Source: an uncultured Lachnospiraceae bacterium
Lineage (GTDB): Bacteria > Bacillota > Clostridia > Lachnospirales > Lachnospiraceae
DNA: 64,000 bases
Reading direction: 5' to 3'
Assembly: GCA_902789665.1 (NCBI GenBank)
Contig: CADAOY010000002.1
Span: 248,001-312,000 of the forward strand
The translations under genes and the position numbers were made by a program. Below, one piece after another: positions 36,799-43,118 of the stretch (positions within the stretch are counted from its first letter, which is position 1; each line of letters begins with the position of its first letter). Below the pieces are notes generated by a model. It was not told where the DNA came from and did not search any database. It saw only the letters and a list, made by a program, of their open reading frames with translations.

Positions 36799-37611
36799 AT
36801 GGTAGTACAACACAACATTACAGCAATGAACTCAAACAGAATGCTTGGCGTTACAACAAGTACCCAGGCAAAGTCAACCGAGAAGTTATCTTCAGGTTAC
36901 AAGATTAACAGAGCAGCAGATGATGCAGCTGGATTAGCAATCTCTGAAAAGATGCGTAGACAGATTAGAGGTCTTACACAGGCCGCTGCAAACGCTCAGG
37001 ATGGTATTTCATGTGTACAGACAGCTGAAGGTGCTTTAGCAGAAGTTCATGATATGCTTCAGAGAATCAACGAGTTAGCAGTTCAGTCAGCTAACGGCAC
37101 AAACATGACAAAAGACCGTGAGTATCTTAACAAAGAAGTTGAGAATCTTACAGCTGAAATCGATCGTGTAGCTAAGAGTGTTACTTTCAATGAGCAGAAG
37201 TTACTTGATGGTACATTCAAGAATAAAGAATTACAGATCGGTTCTGAAAATGGCGATGGATTCAAGATTACTATCGATAAGATGACAGCTTCAGGTCTTA
37301 AGGTTAATGACGTTAAGATTGATACAGCAGATGATGCTAAGAAAGCTATCGACAAGGTTAAGTCAGCTCTTGAAGCAGTTTCAAAGCAGAGATCAGACCT
37401 TGGTGCTACACAGAACAGACTTGAGCATACAGTTTCTAACCTCAACAACGTTGTTGAGAATACAACTGCAGCTGAGTCAAGAATCCGTGATACAGATATG
37501 GCTTCTGAAATGGTTAAGTTTACAAACAATAACGTACTTGCTCAGGCAGGTACAGCAATGCTTGCTCAGGCTAACCAGGCAAATCAGAGCGTATTATCAT
37601 TACTCGGATAA
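36799..37611 (+). CDS. hag: Flagellin (copy 1, probably the main filament protein)
   Basis: A short flagellin of 270 residues with D0 and D1 domains and almost no variable region. The N-terminus is MVVQHNITAMNSNRMLGVTT, then STEKLSSGYKINRAADDAAG. The C-terminus is MASEMVKFTNNNVLAQAGTA, then MLAQANQANQSVLSLLG. It keeps LQRINELAVQSANGT (about 87-101), the region that in Salmonella flagellin contacts TLR5. Codons are of the highly expressed type (CGT, ATC, AAC), more so than copy 2. It has a sigma-28 promoter, a CsrA-type leader and a strong terminator. Confidence 0.96.
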   Translation: MVVQHNITAMNSNRMLGVTTSTQAKSTEKLSSGYKINRAADDAAGLAISEKMRRQIRGLTQAAANAQDGISCVQTAEGALAEVHDMLQRINELAVQSANGTNMTKDREYLNKEVENLTAEIDRVAKSVTFNEQKLLDGTFKNKELQIGSENGDGFKITIDKMTASGLKVNDVKIDTADDAKKAIDKVKSALEAVSKQRSDLGATQNRLEHTVSNLNNVVENTTAAESRIRDTDMASEMVKFTNNNVLAQAGTAMLAQANQANQSVLSLLG

Positions 37612-37634
37612 TTATCATTGCGACAACTACCTTA

Positions 37635-37663
37635 AGAGCCGGCTTTACGCCGGCTCTTTTTTT
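37635..37663 (+). terminator. Terminator after flagellin 1
   Basis: A perfect 9-bp stem AGAGCCGGC with GCCGGCTCT, loop TTTAC, then seven Ts. Confidence 0.92.
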
Positions 37664-37687
37664 ATTTATTGAACTGTTATTATATTA

Positions 37688-38860
37688 TTAGAATAATAAC
37701 TTAGCAGTTTCGAACATTTTGGAAATCCGATTCTCATAATTGAAATTTTCACGTATTTTATTATAACCAGACATGGTTATTTTATTTCTCAAATCATCAT
37801 GTTCAAGATAAAAACTGGCTTTTTCCAATGCATCTTCCATACTTGAATACATAACAATTTCTTCATTTTCTTTGAAGTATTCGGCAATTTCAGGTTGATA
37901 GTTTGCTAATAAAAATCCTTTACTTCCTATAATGTCTAGTGCTCGTAATGATATGCCGCTTGTGATATTTTTTAAAGTAGGATTAAGATTAATTTTGCTT
38001 GATTTAAATAGTTGTGGCATTTCATTTTGATATGATAATTTGCCGTGAACATTTATTCCTTTTAATAATTCTTTTTCGTTTTCTGATAAATCATATGTAT
38101 ACAAGTCTACTTTGTATCCCATTTTATGAAATAAATTTAGAAGTGTTATTCTTTCTATATGTGTTATGTGTTGGGCTAAAGCATAAGATAATTGTTGTTT
38201 TGAAATCTGAATTGCTTCAGTAGATTGTGATAATAAATGTCTGTTGATATCATTAACTATATTGTCTGTAAGTACATCATCGATAAACCAATTACCATAT
38301 ATATTCAACTGGGTACTAATAAGTTTATCAATCAATTCTTGTTGGTATGGTAACATCAGTCTTTCTAAAACAGGAAGAATAGATTCATATAACTGCCCCA
38401 TAAATGAAATGTCAGTTTCATATTTGGAACATGGATGAATTAAATCAAGTCTGTCGCAATTGACGGCTAACGGAAGATGATAGAAATTATCAAAACCCAT
38501 AGCTTGGTATTTTTTAACTTCATTTTTATCGAATAAAAAAATAAAATTAGTCAAATGCTCCATTTCGTCAGTACATGGCAAATTGATTGGAGAATCATAG
38601 CTCCAGGCTAAGTATTTGACATTTTTTTGATGACAAATTTTTGCTATGATTGGATAAAAATTAGTTGTTATTACACAGTCAAAATTTGATTGTAGTTCAT
38701 TTATTAATAATTGTTCGAATTCATCGTAATGGTATTTCAAATCAGCGTTATTTCGCTCATAAAAAAAATCAATATTTTTATATGTATAACCCATTTCCTT
38801 TAATTTGATTAACAAATCATAGTGGGTAAATGATCCAAAGTTAAAAGTTAAGATATTCAT
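37688..38860 (-). CDS. CgeB-like glycosyltransferase between the flagellin genes
   Basis: A GT4-like glycosyltransferase of 390 residues, similar in layout to CgeB/DUF3880 proteins. The N-terminal half has an alternating beta/alpha pattern (MNILTFNFGSFTHYDLLIKL) and a WSYDSP segment. The C-terminal half has KINLNPTLKNITSGISLRAL and DIIGSKGFLLANYQPEIAEYF, split here as DIIGSKGFLLAN and YQPEIAEYF, as in Glyco_trans_1_2 domains. It is very AT-rich and uses rarer codons than its neighbours. Its place between two flagellin genes suggests flagellin or filament glycosylation; this is inference only. Confidence 0.72.
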   Translation of the reverse strand: MNILTFNFGSFTHYDLLIKLKEMGYTYKNIDFFYERNNADLKYHYDEFEQLLINELQSNFDCVITTNFYPIIAKICHQKNVKYLAWSYDSPINLPCTDEMEHLTNFIFLFDKNEVKKYQAMGFDNFYHLPLAVNCDRLDLIHPCSKYETDISFMGQLYESILPVLERLMLPYQQELIDKLISTQLNIYGNWFIDDVLTDNIVNDINRHLLSQSTEAIQISKQQLSYALAQHITHIERITLLNLFHKMGYKVDLYTYDLSENEKELLKGINVHGKLSYQNEMPQLFKSSKINLNPTLKNITSGISLRALDIIGSKGFLLANYQPEIAEYFKENEEIVMYSSMEDALEKASFYLEHDDLRNKITMSGYNKIRENFNYENRISKMFETAKLLF

Positions 38861-38951
38861 ATAATGTCCTTTTCGTAGGTTTAATATTATAATCTTATAA
38901 AAGATTACTAATATTTTATCATAAAAATCTAAATAAAAAAAATATTAGGGG

Positions 38952-38979
38952 TTAATTGATAATAAAGTCTGTCCGATAT
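38952..38979 (+). promoter_or_regulatory. Sigma-28-type promoter of flagellin gene 2
   Basis: TTAA (38952-38955), a 16-nt spacer and TCCGATAT (38972-38979). The -10 element is good; the -35 is weaker than that of flagellin 1. Confidence 0.6.
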
Positions 38980-39001
38980 TAAAGGTGTAAGGCAAAAGAA
39001 G

Positions 39002-39034
39002 GAGGATGGAATCCTCGGATTAAGAAATTAAGGA
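39002..39034 (+). promoter_or_regulatory. CsrA-type binding sites in the flagellin 2 leader
   Basis: A hairpin GAGGAT-GGA-ATCCTC (39002-39016) shows GGA in the loop (AUGGA if the top pairs open). A second motif, AAGGA, is part of the ribosome site (39029-39034). The layout is the same as in flagellin 1, although the stem sequence differs. Confidence 0.6.
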
Positions 39035-39044
39035 GAATATAATT

Positions 39045-39857
39045 ATGGTAGTACAGCACAACATTACAGCAATGAATTCAAACAGAATGCTTGGAGTTAC
39101 AACTTCAGCACAAGCAAAGTCAACAGAGAAGTTATCTTCAGGTTATAAAATTAATAGAGCAGCAGATGATGCAGCAGGACTTGCTATTTCTGAAAAAATG
39201 AGAAGACAGATTAGAGGTCTTACACAGGCTGCAACAAACGCTCAGGATGGTATTTCTTGTGTACAGACAGCTGAAGGTGCTCTTGGTGAAGTACATGATA
39301 TGCTTCAAAGAATCAATGAGTTAGCAGTTCAGTCAGCAAACGGTACAAATATGACAAAGGATCGTGAGTACCTTAACAAAGAAGTTGAGAATCTTACCCA
39401 GGAAATTGATCGTGTAGCCAAAAGTGTAACATTTAATGAACAGAAATTGCTTGATGGTACATTCAAGGAAAAGGAACTGCAAATTGGTTCGGAAAATGGA
39501 GACGGATTTAAGATTACTATTGATAAAATGAGTGCAACCGGTCTTAAGATTGATGGAGTTAAGATAGATACGGCAGATAACGCTAAAGCAGCAATAGATA
39601 AAGTGAAAGATGCCCTTGAAGCAGTATCAAAACAAAGGTCGGATCTTGGTGCTGTTCAAAACAGACTTGAACACACGATTTCAAATCTTAACAATGTAGT
39701 TGAAAATACGACAGCAGCTGAATCAAGAATTCGTGATACAGATATGGCTTCTGAAATGGTTAAGTTTACAAACAATAATGTACTTACACAGGCTGGTACA
39801 TCAATGCTTGCTCAGGCTAACCAGTCAAATCAGAGTGTATTGTCATTACTTCAGTAA
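39045..39857 (+). CDS. hag2: Flagellin (copy 2)
   Basis: A 270-residue flagellin, nearly the same as copy 1 along its whole length and without gaps. The differences cluster in the middle (around 150-190: SATGLKIDGVKIDTADN against TASGLKVNDVKIDTADD) and at the C-terminal end (LLQ against LLG). Codon choice is less strict than in copy 1 (more AGA, AAA, ATA), suggesting lower expression or relaxed selection. It has its own sigma-28-type promoter, CsrA-type leader and terminator, so it can be regulated separately. Confidence 0.95.
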   Translation: MVVQHNITAMNSNRMLGVTTSAQAKSTEKLSSGYKINRAADDAAGLAISEKMRRQIRGLTQAATNAQDGISCVQTAEGALGEVHDMLQRINELAVQSANGTNMTKDREYLNKEVENLTQEIDRVAKSVTFNEQKLLDGTFKEKELQIGSENGDGFKITIDKMSATGLKIDGVKIDTADNAKAAIDKVKDALEAVSKQRSDLGAVQNRLEHTISNLNNVVENTTAAESRIRDTDMASEMVKFTNNNVLTQAGTSMLAQANQSNQSVLSLLQ

Positions 39858-39879
39858 TATAACAATTATGTATAAAACT

Positions 39880-39909
39880 AAAACCGGTGCTTTTTGCACC
39901 GGTTTTTTT
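39880..39909 (+). terminator. Terminator after flagellin 2
   Basis: A perfect 11-bp stem AAAACCGGTGC with GCACCGGTTTT, loop TTTTT, then a T run. Its right arm is part of a repeat that recurs at 40572. Confidence 0.9.
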
Positions 39910-39929
39910 ATGTCATTAAAATGACAAAA
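39896..39929 (+). repeat. 34-nt repeat, copy A
   Basis: This 34-nt segment matches 40572-40605 at 33 positions. It includes the end of the flagellin 2 terminator and the near-palindrome TGTCATTAAAATGACA (39911-39926). Confidence 0.85.
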
Positions 39930-40000
39930 ATCAATTAAATATAACTAGTATAATAATAGCACATAAAACTATTTTCGAACAATAGCACAAGCATAATCGT

Positions 40001-40022
40001 AAAATGACAAAATAGAATTGAC
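40001..40022 (+). repeat. 22-nt direct repeat left of the antitoxin gene
   Basis: AAAATGACAAAATAGAATTG plus AC, identical to 40594-40615. The last five bases supply the -35 region of the promoter that follows. Confidence 0.88.
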
Positions 40023-40046
40023 AATTAAAAGTGATAAGCATATAAT
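40018..40046 (+). promoter_or_regulatory. Consensus sigma-A promoter upstream of the antitoxin gene
   Basis: TTGACA (40018-40023), a 17-nt spacer, TATAAT (40041-40046): a perfect match to consensus. It lies about 105 nt before the antitoxin start. Confidence 0.75.
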
Positions 40047-40095
40047 TGTGACAAAGAGAAAATGGCAGTGTTTTTATTACTGTCTTTGGGCTATA

Positions 40096-40132
40096 TTGTT
40101 TTCTGAATGACAATGTGATACAATAGTATTAC
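40096..40132 (+). promoter_or_regulatory. Second promoter and possible antitoxin operator
   Basis: TTGTTT (40096-40101), a 17-nt spacer, TACAAT (40119-40124). An imperfect palindrome GTGATAC-AATA-GTATTAC (40115-40132) overlaps the -10, a typical place for RelB-type autorepression. The repressor role is inferred. Confidence 0.45.
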
Positions 40133-40151
40133 AAACAAGGAGGAAAAAGAT

Positions 40152-40457
40152 ATGGCTACTTCATTATTACAAGTAAGGGTGGATGACACATTGAAAGAAG
40201 AAGCTGCAAGGATTTTTGACAATCTTGGAATAGATACTTCTACAGCGGTGAGGATGTTTCTTAAAAGAACGGTCATGGAAAATGGAATTCCGTTTAGAAT
40301 GACTTTGCCTAAAGAACCATATTATGCCGAAAGAGGATATAGAGCCATGTTGGAAATAGGTGAGCAATCAGTTGCTAATGGTCTTTCAAATATGTCATTG
40401 GAAGAAATAAATCAAGAAATAGATTCGTCTAGAAAAGAGCGAAAGGGCACTAATTGA
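40152..40457 (+). CDS. relB: RelB/DinJ-family antitoxin
   Basis: A 101-residue type II antitoxin. The N-terminal ribbon-helix-helix segment (SLLQVRVDDTLKEEAARIFD, then NLGIDTSTAVRMFLKRTV) is typical of RelB/DinJ. The C-terminal part would wrap the toxin. The ribosome site is AAGGAGG. The expected RelE/YafQ toxin gene is missing; only a short open remnant follows. It may be an orphan regulator, an anti-addiction antitoxin, or part of a decayed system. Confidence 0.88.
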   Translation: MATSLLQVRVDDTLKEEAARIFDNLGIDTSTAVRMFLKRTVMENGIPFRMTLPKEPYYAERGYRAMLEIGEQSVANGLSNMSLEEINQEIDSSRKERKGTN

Positions 40458-40460
40458 TGA

Positions 40461-40541
40461 ATTAAAAAGAAGGGCTATGTTAGAAGTTATGTAGTTACGT
40501 CCAGAGAAATGATGGATATTGTGGAAGAAACCAGACGATAA
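40461..40541 (+). pseudogene. Possible remnant of a second gene after relB
   Basis: A frame of 26 codons with no normal start, reading IKKKGYVRSYVVTSREMMDI and then VEETRR before TAA. It lies where a toxin gene would be. It looks like the C-terminal end of a deleted protein. The family cannot be named from so little sequence. Confidence 0.3.
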
Positions 40542-40563
40542 AAAAAGTTATAGAGTTATCTTT

Positions 40564-40586
40564 AAGCCGATGCACCGGCTTTTTTA
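40564..40586 (+). terminator. Terminator after the antitoxin region
   Basis: A short stem AAGCCG with CGGCTT, loop ATGCAC, then a T run. Part of it belongs to the repeat shared with the flagellin 2 terminator. Confidence 0.6.
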
Positions 40587-40615
40587 TGTCATTAAAATGA
40601 CAAAATAGAATTGAC
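40572..40615 (+). repeat. Repeat copy B (34-nt and 22-nt repeats fused)
   Basis: 40572-40605 matches 39896-39929 (33 of 34), and 40594-40615 matches 40001-40022 exactly. Here the two repeats overlap as one 44-nt block; to the left of relB they are split by about 70 nt. TGTCATTAAAATGACA (40587-40602) is the shared near-palindrome. Confidence 0.85.
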
Positions 40616-40640
40616 CATAACCGGCCTCAAGAATTATAAT
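40611..40640 (+). promoter_or_regulatory. Putative sigma-A promoter of the small HTH gene
   Basis: TTGACC (40611-40616), an 18-nt spacer, TATAAT (40635-40640). The -35 lies in the 22-nt repeat, as at 40018. Confidence 0.55.
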
Positions 40641-40687
40641 TATTACAGGTGCTTAAGATTGAATAAACCAAGGCAGGAGGGGCTGTT

Positions 40688-40966
40688 ATGAGAGAACCTA
40701 AAACACTGGAAGAAGCGATTAGAAAGATAGAAAAATTAGAAAAAGAGAATGCTGATTTAAGAGTAGAACTTGAGTATTTTAAGAAAAGAAAAGCAAGTGG
40801 AAGGCAGAGGCATAATGCCAAGTGGACGGCGATATATAATGATGTGGTTTTGGGACTTGAAGATGGGATGACACTGGCCGAGATTGCTGAAAGAAATGCC
40901 ATAAGCGAAAGAAGTGTATACAGATATAAAGCTTATTATGAAGCGCAGAAAAAAGAAGGCAAGTAA
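40688..40966 (+). CDS. Small coiled-coil and helix-turn-helix protein
   Basis: A 92-residue protein of unknown function. An N-terminal coiled coil (about 7-36, EEAIRKIEKLEKENADLRVE) is followed by a basic stretch and a helix-turn-helix (about 58-82, MTLAEIAERNAISERSVYRY). The HTH resembles those of resolvases and transposase-linked proteins. It may be a dimeric DNA-binding regulator or a domesticated fragment of a mobile element. The ribosome site is GGAGGGG. The next gene starts 55 nt later, so they may be co-transcribed. Confidence 0.65.
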   Translation: MREPKTLEEAIRKIEKLEKENADLRVELEYFKKRKASGRQRHNAKWTAIYNDVVLGLEDGMTLAEIAERNAISERSVYRYKAYYEAQKKEGK

Positions 40967-41021
40967 GAAACGCAGCCTGAATCAATGTTGAACATACAAG
41001 ATGTGAAAAGAGGAAATAATA

Positions 41022-42992
41022 GTGGACATTCCTAGAGATTATCTGCTTGATGAAGTCAGATGTGGATATTACATACCTGCCATGATGAAGAAGACCTGGG
41101 CCAACGCACTGGAAATCCTAAGCGAAATAGACAGGGTATGTACAAAATATAATATTAAATATTTTGCGGACTGGGGAACCTTCCTGGGAACAGTGCGCCA
41201 TGGCGGCTACATTCCATGGGATGACGACATGGACATCTGCATGAAAAGGGAGGATTACAGAAAGTTCTGCGAGGTCTGGCGCAAGGAACTTCCGGAAACC
41301 TATTTTATGGAAAACTTCCACGAGAACCCGGACCATGATCTGTTCCTTGGCACGATTACGTCCAATCAGCACATTTGTTTTGAAGAAGGTTATCTAAAGG
41401 TGCATCACAGCTTTCCGTACAGAAGCGGCGTGGATATTTTTGTGCTGGATTACCTGCCAAGAGATGAGAAGAAAAAAGAAGAGATTAAGGATAAATGCCT
41501 GTGGCTCATATCGGTTGGCGATATGCTTTATGACAGATATGAGGCAGCTGGTGCAGATCCTCGAAATTATAAAATCACCGCCGAGGATGAAAATGTTATA
41601 ACTGACAGTGAAAAACGCGGTGGCTTCAAAGTTGACAGGAAGAAGAGACTCAGGCAGCAGTTCTATATAAGGGCTGAAGAGATAATGGCATCGACCAGTA
41701 GGGATGATGCAGACGAAATGGTTCAGATGTTTCCGTGGGGACTTAAAGGAAGAAAAGGATTTCCGAAGGAGATGTATGATGAGTCAGTAAGGCTCCCGTT
41801 TGAATTTACTGAGATGCCTGTGCCTCTATGCTATGACAAAATGCTGAAGCACAGATATGGCAATTATATGCAGTATAACCGTAATTACGGCGCGCATGAT
41901 TATCCATTTTATGAGTCACAAAAAAAAGATTTTAAACTCCTTACAGGTGCAGATGTTCCGGATTTCTTTGATCCGGTAATGCCATATGACAAGAAATATA
42001 TAAGCCCACGAGACATGATATTGACTAAAAACGATAAGGAAGATGGCCGAAAGACGGTGATTTTTCTGCCATGCAGGGATATTTACTGGGATAGTATGGC
42101 CCCGTTTTATGAGAAGGAAAAGGCGGATGAGAATAATGATGTGTATGTAATTCCGCTGGCTTTATATGTAAAAGAGATGGGCTATGATATTAAGGATGTA
42201 ATCTATGATATCGATTATTATCCGGAAGATTTGGAATTATATGACTTTAACCAGGTTGACATAAGTTCACTCGGCGCAGATGTGATTTACATCCAGTATC
42301 CGTATGATTCCTATCATGCGTCTGTAACAGTATCTCCGGATTATTATGTCGAGAATCTCCGCCAGTATACGGACAAACTTGTATATGTTCCGTACTTTGA
42401 AATCAAAGATTTCCCTGCGGGCCAAGACTCTAATGAGTATTTCTGCATGAGACATTTCGTAACTGTGCCAGGTGTGGTTTTATCGGATGAGATTTATGTT
42501 GAATCTGAGGAAATTAAGAACCGATATATTGAGAAATTAACAGACTGGGCGGGCGGTGATGACGTCGCTTCCGTCCATAACATAAGGGTAAGAGCGCCTA
42601 AAGAAAAGGCGGAATCCAAGAAGGAAAAGAGAGTTCTTTTCAGAAACACTATCAGTTCTCTGGCTGAGTTTGGCCTTGAGGATATTGAAAAAATTAAGAG
42701 GGTGCTGGATACTTTTAAGGAGCAAAAAGAAGTTAAACTCTCCTGGGCTCCACAGGAACTGATGAGTGATATTGAACAGTTCGCCGGCGAGAATGTGGCA
42801 GACGAATATAAGAAGGTAGTTGAAAAGTACATAAACGAAGGATGGGGCGAGTTCATTGAAAACGATGAAATGCTCATTCCTAAACTCGTCGATTATTCAT
42901 ATTTTGACGCATATTATGGGGATGCCAGCGAGGTTGCGACCTGGTTTAAGGAAGAGAAGAAACCGGTTATGCTTATGGATGTAAAAATATGA
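41022..42992 (+). CDS. LicD-family transferase with a second C-terminal domain
   Basis: A 656-residue protein. The LicD domain is at about 25-290, with the signature ADWGTFLGTVRHGGYIPWDD and then DMDICMKREDY (about 46-77). LicD proteins transfer phosphocholine or similar phospho-groups onto surface glycans. The region after about 340 (KTVIFLPCRDIYWDSMAPFY) resembles the N-terminal part of CDP-glycerol glycerophosphotransferase-like proteins, with a Rossmann-like pattern and VIYIQYPYDSYHA. The C-terminal end is helical. It starts at GTG after AGAGGAAA. It may decorate teichoic-acid-like or capsule polymers; the substrate is not known. Confidence 0.8.
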   Translation: MDIPRDYLLDEVRCGYYIPAMMKKTWANALEILSEIDRVCTKYNIKYFADWGTFLGTVRHGGYIPWDDDMDICMKREDYRKFCEVWRKELPETYFMENFHENPDHDLFLGTITSNQHICFEEGYLKVHHSFPYRSGVDIFVLDYLPRDEKKKEEIKDKCLWLISVGDMLYDRYEAAGADPRNYKITAEDENVITDSEKRGGFKVDRKKRLRQQFYIRAEEIMASTSRDDADEMVQMFPWGLKGRKGFPKEMYDESVRLPFEFTEMPVPLCYDKMLKHRYGNYMQYNRNYGAHDYPFYESQKKDFKLLTGADVPDFFDPVMPYDKKYISPRDMILTKNDKEDGRKTVIFLPCRDIYWDSMAPFYEKEKADENNDVYVIPLALYVKEMGYDIKDVIYDIDYYPEDLELYDFNQVDISSLGADVIYIQYPYDSYHASVTVSPDYYVENLRQYTDKLVYVPYFEIKDFPAGQDSNEYFCMRHFVTVPGVVLSDEIYVESEEIKNRYIEKLTDWAGGDDVASVHNIRVRAPKEKAESKKEKRVLFRNTISSLAEFGLEDIEKIKRVLDTFKEQKEVKLSWAPQELMSDIEQFAGENVADEYKKVVEKYINEGWGEFIENDEMLIPKLVDYSYFDAYYGDASEVATWFKEEKKPVMLMDVKI

Positions 42993-43118
42993 GAAAAATC
43001 TGCGCCGAAGCCATAGAAAATCGTAGGTATTTATTGATTTAATCGGCGTTTTCGATTAAGATTATGGTAGGGTATGATTTGTTTGTACCAATGATGGGGT
43101 TAATTGGAGGTTACTTAG

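Noticed and set aside
39896-40615. An insertion sequence around the antitoxin
   Set aside because: There is no transposase gene and no terminal inverted repeats or clear target duplication; only direct repeats are seen.
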